From the NCBI GenBank assembly GCA_016210825.1, contig JACQTM010000014.1, positions 1-9,277 on the forward strand: a DNA stretch of 9,277 nt, given 5' to 3'. Every line of letters starts with the position of its first letter. Position 1 is the stretch's first letter. This DNA comes from Hyphomicrobiales bacterium (lineage in GTDB: Bacteria > Pseudomonadota > Alphaproteobacteria > Rhizobiales > Xanthobacteraceae). The notes under the pieces were generated by a model. That model was not told the DNA's origin and did not search any database. It was given only the letters and a program-made list of their open reading frames with translations. Shown here in pieces: positions 1-6,842 of this stretch. A program made the translations under genes and the position numbers.

Positions 1-1200
1 GTGATGATGATCGATCTCGACCGCTTCAAGCAGGTCAACGATTCGGTTGGCATCGCGGTCGGCGATTCAATCCTCCTCACCCTCGCGCGCCGCCTCGGGC
101 GGCTGCTCAAGCCGCAAGATACGCTGGCACGGCTGGCCGGCGATCAGTTCGGCCTGCTGTTGCTTTCCGAGCGTGACACCAACCGCATCGTCGCATTCGC
201 CGAGACGATCCGGCGGGCGTTGCGCGCACCGATCGCCTTCAACGACCGGGAGATTTTTGTCACTGCTTCGATCGGATTAGCGCTCGCGAGCGATCAGATG
301 ATCCGCACTGAGGAATTTCTAAAGGACGGCGAACTTGCCATGTACCACGCCAAGCGCGTTGGCGGCGACCGCATCGAGGTATTCAAGCCGGCGATGCGCG
401 CGCGCAAGACCGACCGTTTGACGCTCGAGGCGGATCTGCGCCGCGCGCTCGAGCGCCAGGAGATCACGATCCTCTACCAGCCGATCGTTCGTCTTGAGGA
501 CCGCGTGGTCGCGGGCTTCGAGGCGCTCGCGCGCTGGGATCATCCGCGCATGGGACGAATGCTGCCAACCGAATTCATTGCGCTCGCCGAGGAGATCGGG
601 CTGATCGTCGATCTAGGTCTATTCGTCCTCGAGCAGACCGCGCGACAATTGAGCATTTGGCAGCACGATGGCCGGGTGCGCGATCCGGTCTTCGCCAGCG
701 TCAACGTCTCCTCGCGGCAATTGCTGCGCCAGGATCTTATTCATGACCTGCGCACGGTACTCGACCGTTCGCGCCTCGCGCGCGGCACGCTCAAGCTCGA
801 ACTCACTGAATCGCTGGTGATGGAAAACCCGGAACATGCCGCCCAGCTGCTCGCGCGCATCCGTGAACTCGGCGCCGGACTATCGCTCGACGATTTCGGC
901 ACCGGCCACTCCTCGCTTGCCTATCTGCAGCGCTTTCCCTTCGACACCATCAAGATCGACCAGTCCTTCGTGCGTACAACCGCGCGCGGCACGCGGCCAG
1001 TCATTCTGCGCTCGATCATCGCCATGGCGCACGACCTCGGCATGGAAGTGGTGGCGGAAGGCGCGGAGACGGATTCCGACGCCGTCGAGCTCTACCAGCT
1101 TGGTTGCGAATACGCGCAAGGCTTCGCCTTTGGCGAGCCAATGTCGGCGGAAGAGGCGGGCGATCTGCTGATGGGCGACGTACTGGCAATCGCGCGTTAG
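1..1200 (+). CDS. GGDEF-EAL c-di-GMP phosphodiesterase, 5' truncated by the window
   Basis: This is the C-terminal part of a cyclic-di-GMP turnover protein; 399 residues are visible. The first codon (GTG) lies inside the conserved IDLDRFKQVND motif of a GGDEF domain, so it reads as an internal Val and the true start is upstream. The GGDEF domain (about residues 1-130) has AGDQF (46-50) in place of GGDEF and KPQD in place of the RxxD inhibitory site, so cyclase activity and product inhibition are doubtful. The EAL domain (about 140-395) looks catalytically intact: EAL at 174-176 within FEALARWDHP, Asn235, Glu267, LDDFGTG (296-302), Lys318, Glu353 and a late QG. I infer an active phosphodiesterase that hydrolyses c-di-GMP to pGpG, with the GGDEF part perhaps a GTP-sensing regulatory module. 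N-terminal sensory or membrane domains may lie outside the window. It ends at TAG, 33 nt from the convergent yqgE stop. Confidence 0.93.
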   Translation: MMMIDLDRFKQVNDSVGIAVGDSILLTLARRLGRLLKPQDTLARLAGDQFGLLLLSERDTNRIVAFAETIRRALRAPIAFNDREIFVTASIGLALASDQMIRTEEFLKDGELAMYHAKRVGGDRIEVFKPAMRARKTDRLTLEADLRRALERQEITILYQPIVRLEDRVVAGFEALARWDHPRMGRMLPTEFIALAEEIGLIVDLGLFVLEQTARQLSIWQHDGRVRDPVFASVNVSSRQLLRQDLIHDLRTVLDRSRLARGTLKLELTESLVMENPEHAAQLLARIRELGAGLSLDDFGTGHSSLAYLQRFPFDTIKIDQSFVRTTARGTRPVILRSIIAMAHDLGMEVVAEGAETDSDAVELYQLGCEYAQGFAFGEPMSAEEAGDLLMGDVLAIAR

Positions 1201-1233
1201 TGTCTAAATAGTGATAATTGAATAGTGCGGCGT

Positions 1234-1851
1234 TCAGGCGTGGCCGACGTCGCTCGAAAGCTTGCCGAGATCGATCCCGATCTTGCTCAGCGCCTTGGTG
1301 TATTTCTGCTCGATATCGTCGCCGAAGATCAATTCGGCGTCGGCCGGGCAATGCAGCCAGCCATTACCTTGAATTTCGTTCTCGAGCTGTCCGGGCGCCC
1401 AGCCGGCATAGCCGAGCGCAAGGATCGCACTTGTCGGACCCGACCCGCGGGCGATCGCTTTGAGGATATCGAGCGTCGCGGTGAGGCAGATGCCTTCGTC
1501 GATCGGCAGTGTCGAATTCTCGATAAAGAAATCGGCCGTGTGCAGCACGAAGCCGCGCCCGGTTTCGACCGGGCCGCCTTTAAGCACCTGCACGTGACCC
1601 GGGCGCGCGGCCGCTTGGCTGATATCCGATTCGGGGATCACGTCGAGCTGGACGAGCAATTCGGGAAAGTTAATGTTGGCCGCCGGCTGATTAACGATGA
1701 TGCCCATCGCGCCTTCGGACGAATGCGCGCAAACATAGATCACGGTGCGGGCAAAACGTTCGTCGCTCATTGCCGGCGTGGCAATTAACATCTGACCGTC
1801 GAGATAGCCGCGGCCTGCCTTCTTTTCCAAATTTTTTCGCGTAATGCGCAT
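1234..1851 (-). CDS. yqgE: YqgE/AlgH family protein (UPF0301)
   Basis: A 205-residue protein of the YqgE/AlgH (UPF0301, DUF179) family, a widespread small cytoplasmic fold whose biochemical role is unsettled; AlgH was linked to alginate regulation in Pseudomonas. Family hallmarks are clear: GYLDGQMLIATPAM near the N-terminus (15-28), EGAMGIIVNQP (46-56), the GGPV segment in the middle, and LGYAGWAPGQLE toward the C-terminus. The length is normal for an alphaproteobacterial member. The start is ATG at 1851-1849; only a weak purine stretch (GAGAG) lies upstream. It is convergent with the GGDEF-EAL gene and divergent from the DsbD-like gene, so it is probably transcribed alone from the 1852-1955 spacer. 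Confidence 0.93.
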   Translation of the reverse strand: MRITRKNLEKKAGRGYLDGQMLIATPAMSDERFARTVIYVCAHSSEGAMGIIVNQPAANINFPELLVQLDVIPESDISQAAARPGHVQVLKGGPVETGRGFVLHTADFFIENSTLPIDEGICLTATLDILKAIARGSGPTSAILALGYAGWAPGQLENEIQGNGWLHCPADAELIFGDDIEQKYTKALSKIGIDLGKLSSDVGHA

Positions 1852-1918
1852 GGTTAAAGGTTACTCTCATCCCTTGCGCATTGGAAATAAAACTTCGCGC
1901 CCTGTTCACGATCATTTC

Positions 1919-1944
1919 AGTGGTGTTTGATGCCGTAAACCACT
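1919..1944. promoter_or_regulatory. Imperfect inverted repeat in the yqgE/DsbD-like divergent spacer
   Basis: AGTGGT (1919-1924) is repeated in inverse as ACCACT (1939-1944), with 14 nt between, 11 nt before the ATG at 1956. The arms extend slightly if one bulged base is allowed. No run of T follows, so it does not look like a terminator. It may be a protein-binding site or a 5'-leader hairpin affecting the downstream gene. I found no convincing -35/-10 pair in this 104-nt spacer on either strand. Six-base arms can occur by chance. Confidence 0.3.
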
Positions 1945-1955
1945 AAATCGACATT

Positions 1956-2810
1956 ATGTCCGCAGCATTAAGACCGATGTTCAACATTATCGCTGCCACA
2001 ATTGGCATAGCGCTGCTTTTTCCCGGAACGGTTGATGCGCGCGCCGCCGAATCGTCATCCTGGGATGGCGACGAACGCGGCGCGGTGCGGCTGATCGCGG
2101 CAAGTTACGAGCGCGATTCTGGCCTCTATCGCGCCGGTCTCGAAATTCGTCTGGGATCGGGATGGAAGACCTACTGGCGCTACCCTGGTGATTCCGGCGT
2201 GCCGCCCCGTTTCGATTTTGCGCATTCCGACAATGTGAAATCGGCGACTGTATTGTGGCCAGCGCCGCGGCTTTTTTCCGACGTTGAAGGTGACACGATT
2301 GGCTATAAGGACAACGTGATCCTGCCGCTGCGTATCGCGCCACGCGATCCAGCGAAGCCGGTGACGCTGCGGGTGCGGTTCGACTATGCCGTCTGTGAAA
2401 AGCTTTGCGTGCCGGCGCAAGCGAGCGCCGAGTTGACGTTAGCGAAAGCGCCTGGCTCCGCGGACAAGCAGTTGACGGAAGCGGAGGCTCGCGTGCCGAA
2501 GCCTGCCAAGCTCGGCGAGAGCGGCGTGCTTTCAGTTCGCGGCATCAAACAGGAAGCCGCGGCCCCTCCTCGCCTGCTCGTCGATATCGCCGCTCCAGCA
2601 CAGACAAAAATCGATCTTTTCGCCGAGGGCCCAACCTCCGAATGGGCCCTGCCTATCCCCAAACCGGTGGCCGGGGCACCGGCCGGTCTGCAACGTTTTT
2701 CCTTCACGCTTGACGGCAAGCCCGCCGGCGCAAACGCCAAGGACGCTGTGCTCAAGCTCACGGTGGTCGCGGGCGATAAAGCGATCGAAGTTCCTTTCCA
2801 TCTCGACTAA
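1956..2810 (+). CDS. Secreted DsbD N-terminal-domain (thiol:disulfide interchange) protein
   Basis: A 284-residue protein matching the N-terminal (alpha) domain of DsbD, the part that carries electrons from the inner membrane to periplasmic thiol partners. A signal peptide is visible: hydrophobic core about residues 9-23 and a likely cleavage site near VDARA-AES (about 30). Family landmarks are GSGWKTYWRYPGDSG (67-81), a central WPAPR..F segment, and YAVCEKLCVPA (145-155) with Cys147 and Cys151, the C-x3-C pair expected to cycle between dithiol and disulfide. Unlike full DsbD it has no eight-helix transmembrane beta domain and no C-terminal thioredoxin domain, so it must rely on a separate membrane reductase such as CcdA or ScsB. 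ATG 1956 is taken; an in-frame ATG at 1977 (MFNIIAATIG) would give an equally good signal peptide, and neither has a strong ribosome site. Peroxiredoxin follows 66 nt downstream on the same strand. Confidence 0.85.
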   Translation: MSAALRPMFNIIAATIGIALLFPGTVDARAAESSSWDGDERGAVRLIAASYERDSGLYRAGLEIRLGSGWKTYWRYPGDSGVPPRFDFAHSDNVKSATVLWPAPRLFSDVEGDTIGYKDNVILPLRIAPRDPAKPVTLRVRFDYAVCEKLCVPAQASAELTLAKAPGSADKQLTEAEARVPKPAKLGESGVLSVRGIKQEAAAPPRLLVDIAAPAQTKIDLFAEGPTSEWALPIPKPVAGAPAGLQRFSFTLDGKPAGANAKDAVLKLTVVAGDKAIEVPFHLD

Positions 2811-2876
2811 TTCGCCGGCCACGCTATTTTGTGCGGCCACCTGCCACCCCTTATTTCAAATGCGAGGATTGCAGCC

Positions 2877-3365
2877 ATGCCCATCAAGGTCGGCGACCGA
2901 TTGCCGAATGCGACATTCATTGTTATGACGGCCGACGGGCCGAAGCCCATGACCACGGACGATGTGTTCAAGGGCAAGAAAGTCGTCTTGTTCGCCGTTC
3001 CGGGCGCCTTCACGCCGACATGCCATAAAAATCATTTGCCCGGCTTCGCGAAGAATGCCGCCGCGATCAAGGCCAAGGGCGTCAACACAATCGCCGTAAC
3101 CGGCGTCAACGATGTCTTCGTCATGGATGCCTGGAAGAAGGACTCGAGCGCCGACGGCAAGATCGATTATTTCCTGGCCGATGGCAGCGCCAATTTCGCT
3201 AAGTCGCTCGGCCTGACCGTGGATCTTACGGAACGCGGTCTCGGCGTCCGCTCCCAGCGCTACAGCATGGTTGTCGTTGACGGCGTCGTCAAATCGCTCA
3301 ACATCGAGGATGCGCCCGGCAAGGCCGATATTTCCGGCGCCGACAGCCTGCTCAAACAGCTCTAG
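2877..3365 (+). CDS. Peroxiredoxin, Prx5/type II family, one-Cys
   Basis: A 162-residue peroxidase that reduces H2O2 and organic peroxides. The Prx5 active-site signature PGAFTPTCHKNHLPGF (42-57) is present with peroxidatic Cys49, followed by the family segment VTGVNDVFVMDAW (74-86) and the late RSQRYSMVV block (125-133) that supplies the active-site Arg. Cys49 is the only cysteine, so there is no internal resolving Cys; reduction must come from an external thiol such as glutaredoxin/glutathione. There is no signal peptide, so it should act in the cytoplasm. ATG 2877 is chosen because MPIKVGDRLPNATF is the usual family N-terminus and GAGGA lies about 10 nt upstream; an upstream in-frame ATG at 2829 would add 16 atypical residues. 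Its stop is 6 nt from the convergent rnhA stop. It may be cotranscribed with the DsbD-like gene. Confidence 0.93.
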   Translation: MPIKVGDRLPNATFIVMTADGPKPMTTDDVFKGKKVVLFAVPGAFTPTCHKNHLPGFAKNAAAIKAKGVNTIAVTGVNDVFVMDAWKKDSSADGKIDYFLADGSANFAKSLGLTVDLTERGLGVRSQRYSMVVVDGVVKSLNIEDAPGKADISGADSLLKQL

Positions 3366-3371
3366 GCAAGA

Positions 3372-3839
3372 CTACCGATCAAGCGCGCCACGCGCACCCG
3401 CGCGCACGGCGACGATTGCCGCGCGCGCAAGCTCATCGGCGCGTTCATTCATGTCGTGGCCGGCATGGCTTTTGACCCAATGCCAGCGCACGTGGTGGCG
3501 GGACAGCGCAGCGTCGAGCCGCTGCCATAGGTCTACGTTCTTGACCGGCTTCTTGTCGGCAGTGCGCCAGCCATTCGTCTTCCATTTCTTGATCCAGGCG
3601 GAAATGCCGTCGCGCAAATATTGGCTGTCGGTGTGTAGATCGACTTCGCATGGGCGTGCGAGCGCCTCGAGCGCGGCGATCGCGGCCGTCAACTCCATTC
3701 GGTTGTTGGTGGTGTGCGCTTCACCGCCCTTCAATACCTTCTCATGATCGCCGAAAGATAGGATCGCGCCCCAGCCGCCGGGACCCGGATTTCCCGAACA
3801 GGCGCCGTCGGTGAAAATCGTCACGCGCGGCTGGCTCAC
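3372..3839 (-). CDS. rnhA: Ribonuclease HI
   Basis: A 155-residue RNase HI that cuts the RNA strand of RNA:DNA hybrids (R-loops, Okazaki primers), a metal-dependent reaction in the cytoplasm. All catalytic carboxylates are in place: Asp11 in TDGACSGNPG, Glu49 in NRMELTA, Asp71 in TDSQYL and Asp135 in NERADELA, plus the assisting His125 in SHAGH. The basic handle region (IKKWKTNGWRTADKKPVKN, 83-101) typical of E. coli-type enzymes is present. Length matches the family. Translation appears to start at GTG (3839-3837), which overlaps the thrB stop as GTGA, so translational coupling to thrB is likely. It is the last gene of the ispH-thrB-rnhA operon. Confidence 0.97.
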   Translation of the reverse strand: MSQPRVTIFTDGACSGNPGPGGWGAILSFGDHEKVLKGGEAHTTNNRMELTAAIAALEALARPCEVDLHTDSQYLRDGISAWIKKWKTNGWRTADKKPVKNVDLWQRLDAALSRHHVRWHWVKSHAGHDMNERADELARAAIVAVRAGARGALDR

Positions 3840-4816
3840 GCAAACGCCTTCCCGGCTTCAACGCCGTAATCGCGCACGCTGATCGCGGCTTGATGGAATC
3901 GGAGCTTGCGGAAATATTCCTGCGGACTCTTCGGCTTGACCAGTGCGCCCGGCGGCACGTCGAGCCAATCGACGAGGCGCGTAAGCAGGAAACGCAACGC
4001 CGCGCCCCGGCACAACACCGGCAGCGCCTCGAGCTCCGCATCCGAGAGCGCGCGCACCTTCATATAGGCCTGCAGCAAGCCCCGCCCCTTGGTGACGTTA
4101 TAGGAATGATCCGGCTCGAAGCACCAGGCGTTGAGGCAGATGGCGACATCGTAGGCGAGCGTATCGATGCAGGCGAAATAGAAATCGATCAGACCGGAGA
4201 GTTGATCGCCGAGAAAAAAAACATTGTCGGGAAAGAGATCCGCATGAATCACGCCCTGCGGCAGATCGCGCGGCCAGGATGTTTCCAAAAAGCTAAGCTC
4301 CTTCTCAATCGCCGTTTTCATCCCCGGCTGCACCCCGTCGGCGCGCTCGCAACAGGCTTCATAGAGCGGCCGCCAGCCGGACACCGACAGGGCGTTCGTG
4401 CGTTTTTTGGTGAAATCCGCGCCGGCGAGATGCAGCTCCGCGAGCGCCGCGCCGAGCGCGATGCAATGCTTGGCGTCGGGCCGGCGCATCCACATGCCCT
4501 CAAGAAAGGTGACGAGCGCCGCCGGCCGGCCGGCCAGTTTCCCGAGTGTCTTACCGTCGCGGTTATGCACCGGCTGCGGGCAGGTGATGCCGCGCGAGGC
4601 AAGATGCTCCATCAGCGCGAGAAAAAACGGCACGTCGCCCGCAGCCACGCGCTTCTCGTAGAGCGTGAGGATGAAATGGCCGCGCGCCGTGTGGACGAGA
4701 AAGTTCGAATTCTCCACGCCTTCGGCGATGCCTTTGTACGAGAGCAATTCGCCGAGGTCGTAGCCGGCGATGAAAGCGCCGAGCTGTTCCGCGGAAACGT
4801 CGGTATAGACGGCCAT
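3836..4816 (-). CDS. thrB: Homoserine kinase, APH-fold type
   Basis: A 326-residue homoserine kinase that phosphorylates L-homoserine with ATP, the step before threonine synthase. It belongs to the alphaproteobacterial and pseudomonad type with an aminoglycoside-phosphotransferase-like fold, not the GHMP-kinase type of E. coli. Visible motifs are an N-terminal YKGIAEGVENSNFLV (27-41) nucleotide-loop region, the catalytic Brenner motif HADLFPDN (191-198, with Asp193 and Asn198), and the metal-binding LIDFYFA (209-215, Asp211). AYDVAICLNAWCFE (221-234) is also strongly conserved in this family. The start is ATG 4816-4814, only 4 nt after the ispH stop; the stop overlaps the rnhA start by 4 nt. 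It is cytoplasmic and part of the three-gene operon. Confidence 0.97.
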   Translation of the reverse strand: MAVYTDVSAEQLGAFIAGYDLGELLSYKGIAEGVENSNFLVHTARGHFILTLYEKRVAAGDVPFFLALMEHLASRGITCPQPVHNRDGKTLGKLAGRPAALVTFLEGMWMRRPDAKHCIALGAALAELHLAGADFTKKRTNALSVSGWRPLYEACCERADGVQPGMKTAIEKELSFLETSWPRDLPQGVIHADLFPDNVFFLGDQLSGLIDFYFACIDTLAYDVAICLNAWCFEPDHSYNVTKGRGLLQAYMKVRALSDAELEALPVLCRGAALRFLLTRLVDWLDVPPGALVKPKSPQEYFRKLRFHQAAISVRDYGVEAGKAFA

Positions 4817-4820
4817 TACC

Positions 4821-5816
4821 TCACTCCGCCGCCTCGTTCTGCCGCAACGGACGCGGGAGCGGGAAAAACACGCCCTCCTCGGCCGCCGACATGGTCTCGA
4901 CCTTCACAGTATAGCGTTCGGCGAAAGCGTCGATGATCTCCTCGACCAGAATTTCCGGCGCTGACGCGCCGGCCGTGATGCCGAGCGAGGAAATCGCGCC
5001 GAATTTTCCCCAATCAATGTCGGCGGCGCGCTGCACCAGCGCCGCATGCGCGCAGCCGGCACGCTCGGCGACTTCCTTCAGGCGCTGCGAATTCGACGAA
5101 TTCGGCGCGCCAACCACGATCATCGCCTCGACCACCGGGGCGACGCGTTTGACCGCCTCCTGCCGGTTGGTCGTGGCATAACAAATGTCTTCCTTGTGCG
5201 GGCCGACGATCGCGGGAAATCGCCGCTTCAAGTCCTCGACGATTTCCGCGGTATCGTCGAGCGACAGCGTCGTCTGCGTCAGGTACGCGAGCTTGCCCTC
5301 GTCCTTCGGCACGAAGGCGCGCGCCTGCGCCAGCGTCTCAACCAGCGCGACGGCGCCCTCGGGCAACTGCCCCATCGTGCCGGCGACTTCCGGATGGCCC
5401 GCATGCCCGATCAGCACGATCTCGCGGCCGCGCCGGAAATGGATCTCTGCCTCACGATGCACTTTCGTCACCAGTGGACAGGTGGCGTCGATGGCGAAAA
5501 AATTACGCCGTTCGGCCTGCTCCGGCACGGAACGCGGAACGCCATGCGCGGAAAAGATCACAGGCGCGTCGGTGTCGGGAATTTCGTCCAATTCCTCGAC
5601 GAAGACCGCGCCCTTGGCTTTCAGACCGTCGACTACGTAGCGATTATGCACGATCTCGTGGCGCACATAGACCGGCGGGCCATAAAGGCTAAGCGCGCGC
5701 TCGACCGAATCGATGGCGCGCACGACGCCGGCGCAGAAGCCGCGCGGCGAGCACAAGACCACCTTCAACGGCCGCTTGCCGCCGGAGCCTTCGGTTTTTG
5801 CTGCGTCGTCGGGCAT
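4821..5816 (-). CDS. ispH: 4-hydroxy-3-methylbut-2-enyl diphosphate reductase (IspH/LytB)
   Basis: A 331-residue iron-sulfur enzyme for the last step of the MEP isoprenoid pathway, reducing HMBPP to IPP and DMAPP. The three cluster cysteines are Cys28 (PRGFCAG), Cys113 (ATCPLV) and Cys212 (ICYATTNRQ). Substrate-pocket motifs are HEIVHN (53-58), FSAHGV (88-93), GHAGHPEV (138-145, with the proton-relay Glu143), TQTTLS (180-185) and APNSSNSQRL (237-246). ATG 5816-5814 is preferred; an upstream in-frame TTG at 5852 would add 12 unconserved residues. No strong ribosome site is seen for either. It is the first gene of the ispH-thrB-rnhA operon, and its promoter must lie in the divergent 5817-6060 region shared with trcR. 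Confidence 0.97.
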   Translation of the reverse strand: MPDDAAKTEGSGGKRPLKVVLCSPRGFCAGVVRAIDSVERALSLYGPPVYVRHEIVHNRYVVDGLKAKGAVFVEELDEIPDTDAPVIFSAHGVPRSVPEQAERRNFFAIDATCPLVTKVHREAEIHFRRGREIVLIGHAGHPEVAGTMGQLPEGAVALVETLAQARAFVPKDEGKLAYLTQTTLSLDDTAEIVEDLKRRFPAIVGPHKEDICYATTNRQEAVKRVAPVVEAMIVVGAPNSSNSQRLKEVAERAGCAHAALVQRAADIDWGKFGAISSLGITAGASAPEILVEEIIDAFAERYTVKVETMSAAEEGVFFPLPRPLRQNEAAE

Positions 5817-5844
5817 GGGTAACGCTCGGATACTAAGCGCAATT

Positions 5845-5854
5845 CGTTGCAACG
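5845..5854. promoter_or_regulatory. Perfect 10-bp palindrome upstream of ispH
   Basis: CGTTGCAACG is a perfect 10-bp palindrome 28 nt upstream of the ispH ATG, in the region where ispH promoter or leader control would act. It contains the rejected TTG start codon for ispH. A short palindrome of this kind may be an operator half of some regulator, but the sequence does not identify one and chance occurrence is possible. Confidence 0.25.
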
Positions 5855-5867
5855 TGATCGCACAAGG

Positions 5868-5904
5868 ACTTCGATCCTCGAAGACTTCGATCCTCGAAGA
5901 CTTG
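5868..5904. repeat. Tandem 16-bp repeat, each unit palindromic (about 2.3 copies)
   Basis: The 16-bp unit ACTTCGATCCTCGAAG occurs exactly twice (5868-5883 and 5884-5899), followed by the first bases of a third copy (5900-5904). Inside each unit CTTCGA and TCGAAG are perfect inverted arms around TCC. The repeat sits between divergent ispH and trcR, about 40 nt upstream of the likely trcR -35 box. A palindrome repeated at a 16-bp period could seat a dimeric regulator cooperatively. Alternatively it is a slippage-expanded hairpin. Confidence 0.75.
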
Positions 5905-5944
5905 GGGGCGACCGCCCCGCCCTGTCAAGCGCAAGCCCATTGGG

Positions 5945-5973
5945 TTGCGAGAACCGCGCAATCTGCCTATATT
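5945..5973 (+). promoter_or_regulatory. Candidate sigma70-type promoter of trcR
   Basis: TTGCGA (5945-5950, 4 of 6 to the -35 consensus) and TATATT (5968-5973, 5 of 6 to the -10 consensus) are separated by exactly 17 bp on the plus strand. Transcription would start near 5980, giving a leader of about 80 nt before the trcR ATG at 6061. This is a pattern match only. Confidence 0.5.
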
Positions 5974-6007
5974 CCCGGCACTTTCTTGTCATCCCTGATG
6001 ACGAAAA

Positions 6008-6032
6008 CTTCGCCCGAAAAGGGCGGGCGAAG
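6008..6032 (+). promoter_or_regulatory. Leader hairpin upstream of trcR
   Basis: CTTCGCCCG (6008-6016) and CGGGCGAAG (6024-6032) form a perfect 9-bp, GC-rich stem with a 7-nt loop. It lies in the predicted 5' leader of trcR, ending 28 nt before the start codon and about 17 nt before the ribosome site. No T run follows, so it is not an intrinsic terminator as it stands. It may control mRNA stability or ribosome access, or be a DNA-level operator. Confidence 0.55.
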
Positions 6033-6060
6033 CTTAAGCGGATTTTGCCGGAGGATTGCC

Positions 6061-6771
6061 ATGACCGATGCCCCATTGATGCCGAAGGCCACCGCCGTTT
6101 GGCTCGTCGAGAACACCGCCCTGGCGTTCGACCAGGTGGCGGAATTCTGCAAACTGCATCCGCTCGAGGTCAAGGCGATCGCCGATGGCGATGCCGCCCA
6201 GGGAATTAAGGGCCTCGATCCCGTCCAGACCGGTCAGCTCACCCGCGAGGAGATCGCGATCGCCGAAGCCGATCCGGCCCACAAGCTCAAACTCGCCGAG
6301 CGCAAGGTGCGCGTGCCGGAGCAGAAGACCAAGCGCGGACCGCGCTACACGCCGGTGTCGCGCCGCCAGGATCGGCCGAACGCGATCCTTTGGCTTGTGC
6401 GCAATCACCCGGAGCTCAAGGACAGCCAGATCATGCGCCTCGTCGGCACGACGAAGTCGACGATCACCGGCATCCGCGAGCGCACCCACTGGAACGCCGC
6501 GAGCCTGCAGCCGCTCGATCCCGTCACGCTCGGGCTTTGCTCGCAGATCGATCTCGACCTCGAAGTATCGAAGGCCGCGAAGGAGAAGCCGGCACCGTCC
6601 GAAGCCGGCCAGATCACGCTGCTCCCGGCATCCGTCACCACCGCACCGGCCGCGCCCGCCGAGGAGCCGACGCCCGCCGAGGCGAAGGCGAAGGAAGACA
6701 TGGATGTGAGCGCCGTGTTCGCCAAGCTCAAGCAGATCGGCAGCGACAAGAGCGAGGACAAGGGCGAGTAG
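6061..6771 (+). CDS. trcR: TrcR-type cell-cycle transcriptional regulator (DUF1013)
   Basis: A 236-residue cytoplasmic protein of the DUF1013 family. The Caulobacter member TrcR is reported to associate with RNA polymerase and influence cell-cycle gene expression. The conserved N-terminal part (about 1-170) begins MTDAPLMPKATAVWLVENTALAFDQVAEFC, in family style, and contains a helix-turn-helix-like segment around RQDRPNAILWLVRNHPELKDSQIMRLVGTTKSTI (about 101-134) and the IRERTHWN motif. The C-terminal tail (about 180-236) is Ala/Pro/Glu-rich low-complexity linker ending in a charged KSEDKGE. ATG 6061 is chosen because GGAGGA lies 8-12 nt upstream and the family begins here; the frame stays open back to 5713 but with no conserved sequence. 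It is transcribed alone, divergent from ispH, and ends before an intrinsic terminator at 6819-6842. Confidence 0.9.
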   Translation: MTDAPLMPKATAVWLVENTALAFDQVAEFCKLHPLEVKAIADGDAAQGIKGLDPVQTGQLTREEIAIAEADPAHKLKLAERKVRVPEQKTKRGPRYTPVSRRQDRPNAILWLVRNHPELKDSQIMRLVGTTKSTITGIRERTHWNAASLQPLDPVTLGLCSQIDLDLEVSKAAKEKPAPSEAGQITLLPASVTTAPAAPAEEPTPAEAKAKEDMDVSAVFAKLKQIGSDKSEDKGE

Positions 6772-6818
6772 CGCGCCGCACGCGCCACTCGCTTTGCGTC
6801 GTCACCGGATTGCCGCCG

Positions 6819-6842
6819 CGGCGCGCCCTAGCGCCGTTTTTT
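6819..6842 (+). terminator. Intrinsic terminator of trcR, inside the 3' end of doxX
   Basis: CGGCGC (6819-6824), a 6-nt loop and GCGCCG (6831-6836) form a perfect GC stem, followed at once by six T (6837-6842). It lies 48 nt after the trcR stop and points the right way. The same bases encode the last codons and stop of doxX on the other strand: the T run is the complement of two Lys AAA codons. Confidence 0.85.

Noticed and set aside
1225..1788. 187-codon plus-strand open frame opposite yqgE
   Set aside because: A shadow of yqgE; its composition is biased (Arg/Asp-rich) and no motif is seen.
2815..2838. Terminator between the DsbD-like gene and the peroxiredoxin gene
   Set aside because: GGCC arms flank an ATTTT loop but the stem has internal mismatches and no T tract follows.
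3890..4936. 348-codon plus-strand open frame opposite thrB and the end of ispH
   Set aside because: It lies antisense to two well-conserved genes; the translation is Arg/Glu-rich with no domain, as expected for a mirror frame in high-GC DNA.
5046..5822. 258-codon plus-strand open frame opposite ispH
   Set aside because: Fully antisense to ispH, whose cluster cysteines and motifs are all intact; no recognisable protein features.
5713..6060. Long N-terminal extension of trcR
   Set aside because: The frame is open but runs through the ispH 5' end, the tandem palindromes and the promoter; a good ribosome site and the family N-terminus are at 6061.
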